This document shows positions 47,172 to 59,380 of a DNA stretch of 64,000 nt, one piece after another. The DNA comes from Populus alba (Eukaryota; Streptophyta; Magnoliopsida; Malpighiales; Salicaceae). The notes below the pieces were generated by a model. That model was not told the DNA's origin. It made no database searches and saw only the letters and a list, made by a program, of their open reading frames with translations. A program made the position numbers and the translations under genes. Where the stretch lies: the NCBI RefSeq assembly GCF_005239225.2, contig NC_133296.1:1488001-1552000 (forward strand), given 5' to 3'. Numbering within the stretch: position 1 is the stretch's first letter; each line of letters opens with the position of its first letter.

Positions 47172-50161
47172 TCACCCTGAGAACATAGCTATGACTAAGC
47201 TAACTGCCATAAAAAAGACATAAAGCCCAACAAGGCAGAAACCCCAAAACCTAGGCACCCGAAATCTGGACCAAGTGATGACTAACAGAGATCCCATCAG
47301 TCCAAAAAGCAAAAACACAAATGCAATCACAATACCAACGTGGAAATGGAGTTTATAAGCTTTTGGATAAACATCAGCTGTTAATATCACCAAAGCTGAT
47401 CCAAGACCAACAAGCATGTTAAACATTGGTCCAGCAAAGCATCCAGCCATGGCCATAGCTGGCTGGCCAGCTTTGGCAACTGCAACATCAGCAACTAGAT
47501 CACCCACAGAGTTTCCCCAAGCAAGTACTGTAAGCCCAAGGAGAGATGGGGGCACTTCAAGAAGTATCCCAAGTGCTTCCAGGCAGTTGAGAAGTTCACC
47601 AGCAACAGCAGATATCCAAAAGACACTCATTACAAATGCCACAAGCACCACCGATATTTGCTCGTTCTTTGGGGGTTCCTTTTCAAGTATAAAGTGCAGA
47701 GCTGCGAGTGAAGAGCTTGCCAAAAGTACTATGAACCAGAGAGGGAAATGAGTGTTTGGAAAGAGGAATGCAATGGGATGATCTAATGGCATGAATGAGT
47801 TGCAAGCATACAAAAGAGCTACTGGGCAAAGAGCAATGTTGGCAGATATGTAGGACCTGTTCCATTCCAAAGGTGCACTTTGAGGAATTGTGAGCTTCAG
47901 AAGAAAAGAGACAGGAAACTCCCATACTTTTGAGATCTGTACAAATGACAGAAACATAAATCAGAAAAGAAGACTTCTAATACTTATCATATATAAAATG
48001 ATCTAAATATAAATATAATTACGTAAATATCAATTAAGAAATAATAGGAGAATTTGCAATCTTTTGGCTGGGTATTTCTTATGTCAAAAGACTTAATTAC
48101 TTTAGGAAAGTCATTGTGAAGCAAAAAACATATGCATGATAATTCACGACAATAAGAGATGAACTGGATTGCTTATGAAGCCAAAGAGCCTCCCAAAATA
48201 CCAGAAACGCAACACGAAGTATTCTTACTTGGGCAGCATAAAGATAACATATTCTTCTGGGTCAAAAGGTAAAGCCCAAAGTTAAAAATCAGCATTCAAT
48301 ACAGTCATAATCTATACAAATGGTTTTGTTAGTGTTTTCCCCCTGTATTAGTCACTTTATATCAGTCTCAAGGCATAATCTTATGATAAGGCCACATCAC
48401 AAGAGAGGAAGCCCTAGACTAAGATGAGATTAAAAAACTCAAAGAAGGAAACCCCTGAAATATCAACAATTTTTACACCAATCTGAAAATAACATCAGCC
48501 ATTTAAAATCCTCAATTCAAATTCGAAAAAGACCCTTATTTATATGTCGGATGAAAAATGATCACAATGTATATGGGCTATATCCGAATTATGGTTCCAT
48601 GCATGGAAAATTAAAGATTCCCATCGTTAAACATTTCTTGGATCAAGTGATTAAACTTGCACTCAAACTTGCACCATTTGGTTGCAAGCCCAGGAAGTTT
48701 TAAACTTCATAGAATGACTTATTCAATTTGATTGAGCATGCCTAGAGGGCCATTGGTATTCTATTCTAACACTAACCGAACAGAATGAGGTTTCTCAGAA
48801 GTGAAAGAAACGTTACAAATTCCCTTCACAAGTGGCTAACAGAGTAAACTTCATGAGATACGAATTTCTGCTCTCTTCACCAATGTTGACAGAAACAGAA
48901 ACTCCAAGAATTTATTATGAATTTGCAAAAATTATATTTGTATCTATCTGTTTGAATACCAAAACACTGAAAAGAGAAATAGAGAAGATAATTTTTTTAA
49001 CCTCGTCCACATTCCTAATACAGGTTCACCCATGTTACAAAATTAATTTTTAGCCCAATAAATGAGAACTTCAATCATGTTAAGATTTCAGAACAGTATC
49101 CAAGTGAATATGCTTCAGTTTTTTCATTGTCAAATCACATGATACTTGACATTTAACCAAATGTAACAAAACTAAATTCATTCATCTCTCATAGCATTAA
49201 CTTCAAAACAACACAAACAACATTCCATTTATCTAAAAACTGGTAATCCACCAGATAAGAAGAAGAAGAAGAAAGGGAAAACACAAGCCAAATCACAAGG
49301 CATTACCTTTCCACAAGCCCTCTCAAAACATCCCGAATGCTCCTTCTCACCCGCCAAACTCCCCACAACCACTTCACCACCTCTTTCGCAATCCATTTCT
49401 CTTGCATCCCTTCTATCATCACCACCGGCACAGCCAGCAGCAGGAATACTACCACTTCCTAAATCCATCCAAAACACAAACCCAACGAAAAACAAATAAA
49501 ACGCAACAAACCCGACAGCCTGCCAAAAGAATATCTCCCCACTCAAATAAACATAAAACAAAATCAAAGCACCTAACAAATAAAACCCAACATCTCTTAT
49601 AAAAGAAGCAGGATCCACATTAAATGGTGCAGCATAAATAGCAACAAAACCAACAACAAGGGCAGAAACAAAAGTCCCAGCAGACAATATAGCACCAAAC
49701 CCAGTTCTATATTGCCCTGACCTAACAGCAGCAAGTGATGCAAAAACATCAGGTGCCCCATTACCTAAAGCCAAAAGGGTCACACCTCCCATACTTGGAG
49801 AGAGATTTAAATGATGGGTTAGCTTTGTTGTCACTATAGAGAAATGGGATTGTGCTGTTTCAATAAGAACATAAAAATGAAGAAGTACGAATAATGAAAG
49901 GCAAGGAATTGAAAGCAAGAACTTCTCTTTGAAGAGGCAAAAGTGAAGGGAAAGGTAGTCAATAAAGCCATTTGAAGAGGGCAAAGAGGTGCAAGAGAGA
50001 GTAAAGTTTTGATCTTGATTTTGAGCGAGGAGGGATCTATGGGGGATTTGAGGAGACGGGGTGGGGTAAAGTTGGGATTTTGAGAAAATGAGAGTGGAGA
50101 TGAGGGTTATGGAGATTGCTACAATGGTGTTTAGGAGAGGAGGGAGAGAGGAGAAGGCCAT
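47172..50161 (-). CDS. CCX: Cation/calcium exchanger, CCX family (two exons)
   Basis: Exons 50161-49307 and 47936-47172 (1620 nt, 539 aa), GT-AG intron of 1370 bp, in phase. Two CaCA alpha-repeats are visible: the first in exon 1 (MGGVTLLALGNGAPDVFASL) and the second in exon 2 (LGLTVLAWGNSVGDLVADVA, GCFAGPMFNMLVGLG). GNGAPD with GNSxGD is characteristic of plant CCX (formerly CAX7-11) proteins. Around ten hydrophobic helices surround a central acidic loop (AGGDDRRDAREMDCERGG). CCX proteins exchange K+, Na+ or Ca2+ against protons at endomembranes or the plasma membrane; the specific ion cannot be read from sequence. The N-terminus (MAFSSLPPLLNTIVAISITL) is a hydrophobic signal-type segment. 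Two further ATGs in the other two frames lie within 10 bases upstream of the start. Related to Arabidopsis CCX5 by genomic context. Confidence 0.93.
47937..49306 (-). other. CCX intron
   Basis: 1370 bp, donor GGAAAG/gtaatg and acceptor tttgtacag. No feature inside. Confidence 0.8.
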
Positions 50162-50171
50162 GCCATTTCAT
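50159..50171 (-). promoter_or_regulatory. Three overlapping ATGs in three frames at the CCX start
   Basis: Reading down the minus strand, ATGs begin at 50171, 50166 and 50161. The first opens a ~45-codon frame overlapping exon 1 and has a weak context (T at -3). The second opens an 11-codon frame with a strong context (G at -3 and +4). The third, also G at -3 and +4, is the CCX start. Leaky scanning would be needed if transcription starts upstream. Confidence 0.7.
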
Positions 50172-51307
50172 ACAAAGTTTAGGCCTTTGAAGCTGATTTG
50201 TTTGCCTCTTTTCATTGAGTTAGTGAGTGAGTGAGAGCGGGGGTGGGGAGGTTCTTGCTTTGACTGGGTTAAATTTATGATCTTTCATTTGATTGAGGAT
50301 TTTCTTTTTGGTTTTCAGATCTTGTTAGGATGTGAGTGACGATTTTTATTGTTTTTATGCTTAATTATGACAATAATCTTAACGCGTTTACATGACTGGA
50401 AAATAGAATTAATGAAACAGGATAGAATAAAGTGTTTGTATTTACAAAAGAAAGGACAAAGGAACTTTCTTTATTTTATAAAATGACCTTCGGTAATTGA
50501 AGTATATAAAAAAAAAGGCATTGAAAACATATTTTATTTTTCTTTTTTAATAAAAAATTATATTTTAGCTCCTTCTTTAAATTCTGGAGTAGAAAAACAT
50601 TATATATTCAAACACAAAAAAAATTTATCAACTTTTTTTTAAAAAAAACCCTTCATTACTTAAATTAAGTTTCAGGTTGACGAATAATCATCGAATAAAC
50701 CCGTTAAGTTAGACTTGGATTTATTAACTATGACCGAAAGATGTAGAGTTGTCATGAATGCTGAGCAAGAAGATCAAAAGATAGCAGTGTTTACCAGACA
50801 AAAACTTTTTAGGGATAGTTGGCTCCACCTGTTATTTTGACCACCGACACAAGCACATCAGACCAACAGGGTAAACTTGCAACCACTTTTCTTAGGATTT
50901 ATGTTTACTCAATAGATAATCGATTATACTTCCAAAACCTACCCAAAATGCTGTTGGCATATCTCAAGTTGAAATCCTTCATGTTGATGATAAACTCCCC
51001 ACATTTTAGGCAAAGAAACACTGTATCTCTAAACAAGAACACTGGAAGGAAGTGAGGGGAGCTGAGGTTTCAGTGTACGTGGCAAAAGAAAAGAAAAAAG
51101 AAATTGCTTGAAAAATATGGGGTCCAATGCGGGGCTTGAAACATAGAAGAAATCAGTAGATTTCGTAATCCCTTGTCGTATGGAGATCGAACAGCAGATC
51201 ACTTCAAAGAACTGCTTTACATTAGCACTGGACCTACTATTTTACACAGACCAAACTTTGAACTGTACAATGATAATCACAATAGCTAAGTCAGATATAT
51301 GATAATG
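50172..51307. other. CCX promoter side and 3' flank of the Myb/SANT-like gene
   Basis: No gene supported. The plus-strand ORF at 50819-51055 has no recognisable features. Confidence 0.4.
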
Positions 51308-54300
51308 CTATCTGTAAAGCTTTCTAAATAGCCATTTCCTTCTCTGTTTTACGTCCATTGCCACAAATACCTTGGCTTTTTCCTCATTTTCTAGAAGTTT
51401 ACAAGCTTCCAAGAAGTTCTCATCGTCCATGTCTGGTATAACTTGAAGTGCATTGACAATTTCTTCGATTGAGATCCGTTCTTCATTGTGCTCCTCCATA
51501 ACTCCCATTGGTTTCAGACCAACTGGTTCTTTAGCCTCTCCTCGCTTAGGTCTGTGAACTTTCCTCGAAGCCATCGTTGTGGAGGAAGACAGAGACTTCC
51601 GTTTATGCCTTTGATCAGATATTTCAAGTTTTCCAGTAGGGTATGGTGCCTCTCCAAAAACACCATCAATCCCCATATCGAAGGCATTGTTGTCAATCAC
51701 CGTGTTTACACCCAAGTAACTTGCTCTCCCTGCTGCCACGCTATTACCATATATTACACAAAGATCGTTATAGCTACCCAGGACCCTGCCTTTGTATTTC
51801 ATTGCACCTGGGTGTTCCTGCAGAAAATTTTCATAAAATGAGAAGCTAATAAAATTTCGGGGAAGGAATTGTTAGGACTGAAATAACAGTTGCAATCTCT
51901 TCATCCAGAAAAGTACCTGTGTAGATTTTATTTATTTATTTACAACTACCACTATTATTGTTATTTTGCAAGCGAAAGTACAATTACCTAGCACTACTCT
52001 CAAATTTCTAATGGTTAAATGACATAAAAGGCCAGCCATACCATGCTAGGGGAATTAAGGCTGGAAGCCAGGACGACAATTTTATGTTTGACAAGGGAAC
52101 ATACCTTGATATAAGCAGACCAGTCATCATCGTCAGCTATCACCATCTGCTCTGTTTCATCCCAAGCAAAACCGTTCTGATTGAGAATATTTGTAATGTT
52201 GCTATACTCTTTCATCAAGCTTAGATACCAGCTTTCGACAGCATCTCTCTCACATAGAAGTCCAAATTTTTCATTGAATGCTGCAACTATCCAGGCCCAA
52301 GCTTGCTCATTGAATGTCTCATGGTTTTTGTTCCCTTCAAGCACCTGCTCTGACATGAGTTTTATAAAATATATTTCCATCGGTTTTGTCCAATTTATCC
52401 ATGGATGATTAGAATCAATAGGGGATAGCCCATCTTCGTCATCTGTCAATCCAAAGGAAAAAATAAATAGTTCATTTAGGGTATCTTTTGTATTACCAAC
52501 AGCATTATCTTCACAGTTGCAATTAATACACAATACTTCAGATTTCACATGGCCTGAGCCCATTATCTTCAGATTTCAATTTAACCACCATCACTCAGTA
52601 CTTGTATGTCTTGTTCATCATAAAAAATTGAAAAGAAAAGGAGTGAGGAGGGAGAGAGATATATGTACATACCAACATTTGATCCGAGGACATGGCCATT
52701 GCCAACCACTGAGCGATGGTGGTTACTCTCATGATTGTTTTCGTCTCCATATATCAAGAACAAATCATCGTAATTAGGAAGAGCCCTATTGCGGTATGGA
52801 TGTGCATCAGGGTAATCCTGCACTTACAAGGTGAAATTTTTTATTTATCACCACATTATTCGTGTGGGCATTATTAAATTCAGAAAAAGTACCTTCAGAT
52901 AAGCATTCCAAAGACTGTCACCAGCAATTATCATGTGTCTTCGGTCATCCCAAGCAAATCCACTCTGATCAAGTAAATTTTTCATATCACCAAATAGCTT
53001 CCTTAAATTCATAAAACGCCTTTCTAAGACATATTGGTCATGCTGAGATCCAAATGCAGCACTAAACTTTGAAACCATATCACTCCAGGCTTGTTTATTA
53101 AATCTTTGATCAACCATACTTCCTTGACGAACATGCTCTAGCATTAGATCTATAAATAATTGGTCCATTGGTGGTGTCCAATCAGCATTCCAGCAGCCGC
53201 GATTGCAATTTTTGGCTCCTTTAAGAATTTTCAGAACAAAAGCAATAAAAGATTTTAGCCATGTAAATAATTAATTAGTAGGATTGTTTATGCATGATAG
53301 CAAGATGTTTCACACACATTCGACAATTATAATAGAGCATCTTACAAGTTTATCAGTGAGCAAAAATGGAAAAAGAAAAGACAGTACCAAAAACCTTTGG
53401 AAAAATAAAACTCACAATCACCAATACAGCCAGTACCTTGACCTGATTGGTTATGGCCTTCATCTGAGATTGAATTTCCATAAATCAAATACAAATCATT
53501 GTAATCTGGCTTCGGAGTGGATATGTATGATCTGGCATTTAGATGTTCCTACATTGTACCATATGTTAGCCATTTGTAACTGTAAACGGTGGTTATAAAA
53601 TCAAAAACAAACAAAGCACCTTCGTATAAGCCTCCCAAACATCATCATATGCTTTGACTAACTGCTGTGTTTCATTCCAAGAAAACCCTTTCTGGCCAAG
53701 AAGAATCTTCATGCCATTAAAAAGCTTTCCCAAACTTTCATGGCGCTGCCTAAGGATATCTTTTTCATGTTGTGATCCAAATCTTTCATTGAGCATAACA
53801 GCCATATCAATCCAAGCTTGATCATCCAAGGTGTAACTGCTCTTATTCCCTCTATGAACTTGGTCTAACATAAGATCGATAAAATAGCGGTCCATTGAAG
53901 GTGTCCAATCTGGCTTTGAACAATCGCCATTTGCAAGGCATTGGTCCTCTTCTCATGCAAAGAAAAAAGAAAATCTTGTAATCATAACAATTGAGATTGA
54001 TGATCTCATATTGATACCACTTTATTACAACTTTCTAGGTCTCTTAATAGAATATATTTTAAATAAATTCCAATTCTGATGATATAAAAATAAAAAAGAG
54101 TTCCGATTCTCTAGAATGATTCATTTCCATTCTGAAGGAAGCAAAATTAAGGTAAGGTTTGGAATTGTGAGTTTTGAAGCAATGAAACAGATAGTATCAT
54201 TCTCACAGAAGAAAGAATTGTGGTGTAAAATGCAAGGTAAGAAAAACAGTAACTCATACCAAACAATGTCACTCTTACACCATTTTAGGAATATATATAG

Positions 54301-57225
54301 CTAAATCTAACACATTTTATTTTTTTAGGTTACAAAGCTTACAATTTTTTTTTTTAGATAGATTACCTTCTAAAACAGAATTAATGGCATGCATTACTTA
54401 CTTCATTGATAATGACAATACCATTAAAAGTAAATATTCTATAACACAATGTTCTAACTAAAGTAGTTAATATTATAGGGGCATTGATGATTAATCTATT
54501 TTCTCTTATAAATAGGATATATTCTCCAACATTAGCCTTTCCTTCTTTTACTTCTTCCGTGTAAAGAAAGCAAATGCCCCCATCATGAAATAACATTCAA
54601 ATTGACCTTTCAAAGTACATGAACATTATTGGAACAGGGGGAAAAGAAAAGGTTGAAAGCTTTAGGGAAAGGGGAATATTTTAGAGATAATAAAAGCAGT
54701 TATGCAGCAATTATACTGGACATACCAGCACAAGTAACAACTTGCATCATACAACATTGTCCTCATTCAGACAGACTTGATATAAGAGGCACTTTCACTC
54801 AATTTTTACCTGTCAATCTCATGGTTTGAGATAATATGCTTTGACTTCCATGCAATATTATTTTTATCCTAATTTTCATGGCTGAATAAAAAACATACCA
54901 ACCATCAACACTGGAGGTTTGCTGTCAATATCCGCCAGTTGAGCCATGTCACTGTATCTTCCACTGGAGCTTTCTTCCCCGTATATAACACATAGCTTGT
55001 AGTAGCTTGCAACAGATTTATTTCTGTATGATCGAACATGAGGATACACCTGCATATATTACTTGTAAGTTACAAAATGATGCTGAAGACATTTCAGATA
55101 AATGAAAAGATGGTAATTCACCTTGGTATAAGAATCCCAAACACAATCTTCAGCAGTTACCATGTCTCGAGTTTCATCCCAAGAAAATCCACTCTGCTCG
55201 AGTAGATATTTTATGTCATTATACCGCGCCCTCAAATGGTTGAACTGATTTTTCAGGATGCTATCATCATATTGTGACCCGAATTTTGCTTTGAACAACC
55301 TGGTTAATTCAACCCATGCTTCAGTTGTCAATTCATGACCGATTTTATTCCCTATAAGGGCCTGGTTTTGCAACAAGTCAATAAAGTAGCGATCCATTGA
55401 TGATTTCCAACATGGTCCCACGTCACTTCGAACAGAGTGATGGCGACCCTTATTTTTGTCTGCATAAATGATAAAACCAGTTTGTATGTGAAATAATTCA
55501 TTTGCAAAATATATAGTGGCTTCAATAAAGCATCGAAATTAATTTTAGAAAGCAAAATATCAAACATCTCGCAAATCAGTTCCACAAACTTCATAACTAA
55601 ACCTGGCTTTTCAAAAAAATCATTAAACTTACCAGTTTTAACTTGTACGGTGACATCTTCAAAGTTTTCATCTTGGTGAATGCAACCTTGATGTCCACCG
55701 ATGAGTTCATTTCCATAAACCAAGCTCAAATCTTGATAGTTTAGTAAGGTCTTCTTTCTATATGAATGCATATCAGGGTGTGCCTACATCTACAATAGTG
55801 AGTACAAATGTACCAGTATGAAGTAAAATCTCAAATAGGATTTAACAATATATACCCTGAAATACCTTTCTCTCAAGTAGACTTCTCATCTCACAATAGT
55901 ACTTGAAAAGTTTCTTATAGCGGCGCTTTAGAACATTTTTTCCATATTGAGAACAAAATTTTGCATTGAACAAAGTAAGCATGTCTTTCCATGCTTCTTT
56001 GCTGAATGTATTATTGCTTTTGCTTCCTTTTTTGACTTGGACCAACATAAGCTCAAGAAAAAATCGGTCCATGGCTGATGTCCACTTTGCCTTCACACAA
56101 TTAGTGCTTTCTGAGGGAAAGCCACCCATTCCAGCATCTACATTTGAGAAAGAAATTGGTCCGTGAGACATTTCTTCATAAAAAACAAAAACTTGCTGTG
56201 AGATGTAAATACTACTAGCTAACCCAAAATAGTTCTTATTTAATTTAGACAACGATACACAATTTCTGAAAAAAGAACTAGAATCTTGTCATTAAATATA
56301 AACTATTACATTCTTATTACAAAAATGTTAAGAAGACTGTAAACAAGGCTGATAAAAGCCATGGCACTTGAAGGTATTTAGCTTAGCTTCAGGCATTTGA
56401 GCATGCTAATTATGCTAAGAAGTAGATGCCTATGGCTGACTTCAAGTGAAACGAAGGCTAATATGTTGGAGATGATAAATGGCCATTTGCCTCAAGTACT
56501 ATAAATAACAGCAGCAACATTATCATGTAACTATAAATGACCAAAAAGGTGGGGCTTGTAAAACAAAAGCCTTGCATAAAGAATCATAGACATTACTCAA
56601 GTTCAGATGCCAATAGAAACACAACCTCACTGCACATACATTTTAAACAAAAACATACCAAAGTTCAGGCCTTGAATATCATCATCCAAGTCTATATCAT
56701 GACTTGAACGGCTGTATCTTCCATCTGCTGCTGTATATGCAAATATCAAGCACAAATCATTGAAGTTCACCAAAAACTTCCTCCAGTAGTACTGTGCATC
56801 AGGGTTCGCCTGCACACATACTTCATCAGTTTACTTTCCCACAAAGCCAGAGGAAGAAAAAACAATAACCCATGAAAAATGACTTGCCAGACCTTGATAA
56901 TGGATACCCATGCATCATCACTAGCTAAAACCATTTTTCGATTATCATCCCAAGAAAATCCACTCTGTTCAAGAAGATTCTTCACATCATTGTATTGCTT
57001 CCACAAATTTGAATAATGACTTTTCAAGGTGTCTCGGTCATATTTAGTCCCGAATCTTGAATTGAACATGGTCAGCATATCCGTCCAAGCTTGCTTGTTG
57101 AAGGTATGACCCATTCTATTTCCCCTATGCAACTGATCTAACATAAGATCGATGAAATACCGCTCCATCATTGACGTCCAATTAATTCTCATTCGATCAT
57201 TAATCGGAAGCATTTGGCCAGCCAT
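51308..57225 (-). CDS. Myb/SANT-like DNA-binding domain protein with six repeats (At2g24960/LIMYB-like)
   Basis: Twelve exons: 57225-56893, 56809-56659, 56137-55866, 55783-55633, 55459-55122, 55049-54899, 53948-53620, 53548-53437, 53218-52893, 52817-52673, 52442-52105, 51817-51308; 3156 nt, 1051 aa, all junctions in phase. Odd exons carry a Myb/SANT-like (Myb_DNA-bind_3) repeat: 'W(T/K)..M(D/E)R(Y/F)FI(D/E)LM', 'NKQAW', '[18 protein letters not shown]', '[11 protein letters not shown]'. Even exons carry a short 'P(D/H)..(S/P)YR...L..Y.DL(C/F)(L/V)IYG' motif. The last exon ends in [20 protein letters not shown] and a [13 protein letters not shown] tail shared with plant LIMYB-like proteins. 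The fold is related to the MADF/SANT proteins of PIF/Harbinger transposons and was domesticated in plants; members act as nuclear DNA-binding or L10-interacting repressors. Repeat 2 lacks the FSWDD-to-end segment. A 5'-UTR intron probably runs from ~57915 to ~57236. Confidence 0.9.
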
Positions 57226-59380
57226 TTTCTTACCCTACAACATCGAAGTTCCAGATTTTAACTATAACCAAAGTTCCTTTCAAATGAATGTTACAATTCC
57301 CAATCAGCACCAAACAATCATACAACGCAAAATTACTAATCAATTACATACAACAAAAAAGTGGCCTTTGTTCATTTAATCTTTCAACAGTTTGACATTA
57401 AGTAACTGGAATACTCTCAAACTCAGACACAACTACAATGCTGCAACCCAAGACTTCAACCATTACAACCTCCAAGATCAAAACTTTCATTGGAAACCAA
57501 ACTTTTTGGCATGAAAACAAAGCTGACGCTAGGGGCAGCTGTGTCTGTCGAGACTGCCCCATCTGGGTTGTCCATTGCCCACAAACGCCAATGGGACCTG
57601 AATGGATCAGATGGGGCAGCTACCTCTTAACATCTAAAAGAAATACTGGCCAAGCAATAACCAATTACACTCAATCAATTCATTGCATAAAAGAAATGAG
57701 ATTTTACTATTGTACAAGATAATGGGTGTTAAAATAACTAAGAATTAAGCTCTTTTTCAACAAAAATGGATGCTCATATTGGAACAACAAAATTACCCAC
57801 CAAAAAAGCCAAACAAGACATTATTAATTAAACAAAAGTTCATTAATTTAAGCTTTGCAGGACCAAACTGAGTGTTTAGTACAGGAAAAAAAAAGATAAA
57901 ATTATTAACGTATCCTTACCTTTGATTTTGCTACATCGGAGAAGAAAAGGGCAACTGAAGAACGGTTGCCCGGGTCTGTTATACGGGTTATTTGAAGTTT
58001 GAACAAGTGACTGATTGGATTAACACAAAAATATATATTGTAATTACAACTTTACCCCTGTAAAAAGGCGACCACTAAATTTATACGGGTTATTTGAACA
58101 AGCGACCACCGAGTAAAATTAATTTTTTTACTAATACACAATTATTTTTTAAAATTATATGGAGTTAGAAGGGTAAATTCATTTTGTTTTGCAGAATAAA
58201 AGTAATAATTTAATTCTAGAATAAAATAATTTGAAATTAACTACTCTGGACATTTATTTTTTGTATTTTTAAAATAGTATAATTACTTTAATGTTTTTAT
58301 AGATAAAATCAATTGAACTCTTATTAAAGGATTATTTTTACATTTTATATTTTTTATTGTAATATTCAAGAGTGGGATGTTGTTATAAATCATATTTATT
58401 AAATATAATTAAAAAAGCTTACTAGCTTGTGTCGTGCATTTGCTAACACGTGGATAATCCAATATTATTCGATGATGTGTGAGGGGTTGTCTAACCTAAA
58501 ACTTTATTTTTTAGGATGTCATTTGAAATGTCTCCAAATCCTAAACTAGATGAGACAATGCTTGTCCCATGATTATCAGTGATTTGAGGCAGGTGGTCAT
58601 TTCTTTTTCCCTTTTTTCTTTTTGCTTCCATTTAGATTTCCACACCAACACTTAAAAAAATCAATAATAACCCTTTAATTTGTTGGTTTTTCAAATTTAG
58701 TCCTTTTTTATTATGATTTTATTATCTTAAATAATTTATTGAATTTAATTCTCTTCCTATTTTTATTTTTTTTTGAATTGTTTTTTCAATTAATTTTGTT
58801 TTATGTTTTCACCTCCTGTGCTTTTTTATCCTACCAAAGTTAATTTTTATTTTTATTTTATTGTCAATTTTTAACCTGACAAGTTTTCAAGTTTCCTTAG
58901 TCGCGCGTCTTGAACGAGAACTCATTGAAGATTACAGCAATATCCGATACAAACTAAGAGGAAGATGATGTTCTAATAATAAAATTATATTTTGAGTTTT
59001 GGCAGGAATCCAGGGTTCATTGTCGATGAAGCCTGGGCTGATGATTCTGTTGAGATTCAGAATTAATTTATTGAAACCAGTAACTGCTTCGGAAGTTCTC
59101 TGTGCTGTTAAGGGAGTGCTCGACATTACTCGATGAAAAAAACACCTGTCTATTTTTTATATAGCCTCTGTGAGCGATCAAATCTGTGAAGATACGAATT
59201 TTGGCATTAGATTTTGGAGCTTTTTTGCGTTGGATGTGAATTGAAAGATAACAAATTCACATGATAGTTTCAGCATGGTGTTGCTACGAGATGAAAATAT
59301 GAACAGAGATGAGTTGGTGATGGCGAAGAAACACTTGGCAATGAAAAAATGGAAAGAGCTCAGCTGACATGCAATGTCTT
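57226..59380. other. 5' UTR, intron and promoter of the Myb/SANT-like gene, then spacer
   Basis: A donor-like AAAG/gtaagg (minus strand, near 57918) and an acceptor-like ttgtag near 57236 define a probable 5'-UTR intron holding a hairpin at 57554-57619. A 'tatacgggttatttgaa' motif repeats at about 57981 and 58083. The minus-strand ORF at 58932-59126 is unrecognised. No other gene. Confidence 0.45.
57554..57619. repeat. Imperfect hairpin inside the leader intron
   Basis: CTGCCCCATCTG at 57554-57565 pairs perfectly with CAGATGGGGCAG at 57608-57619. Inside, CCATTG and CAATGG form a second stem around a ~11-nt loop, with a ~7-nt bulge on the 3' arm. A further GGGGCAGCT direct copy lies at 57533. 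It could be repeat-derived or a small-RNA fold-back. Confidence 0.6.

Noticed and set aside
57438..57722. A 94-aa plus-strand ORF with several Cys.
   Set aside because: It lies in the leader intron of the Myb/SANT-like gene and overlaps the hairpin; no family features.
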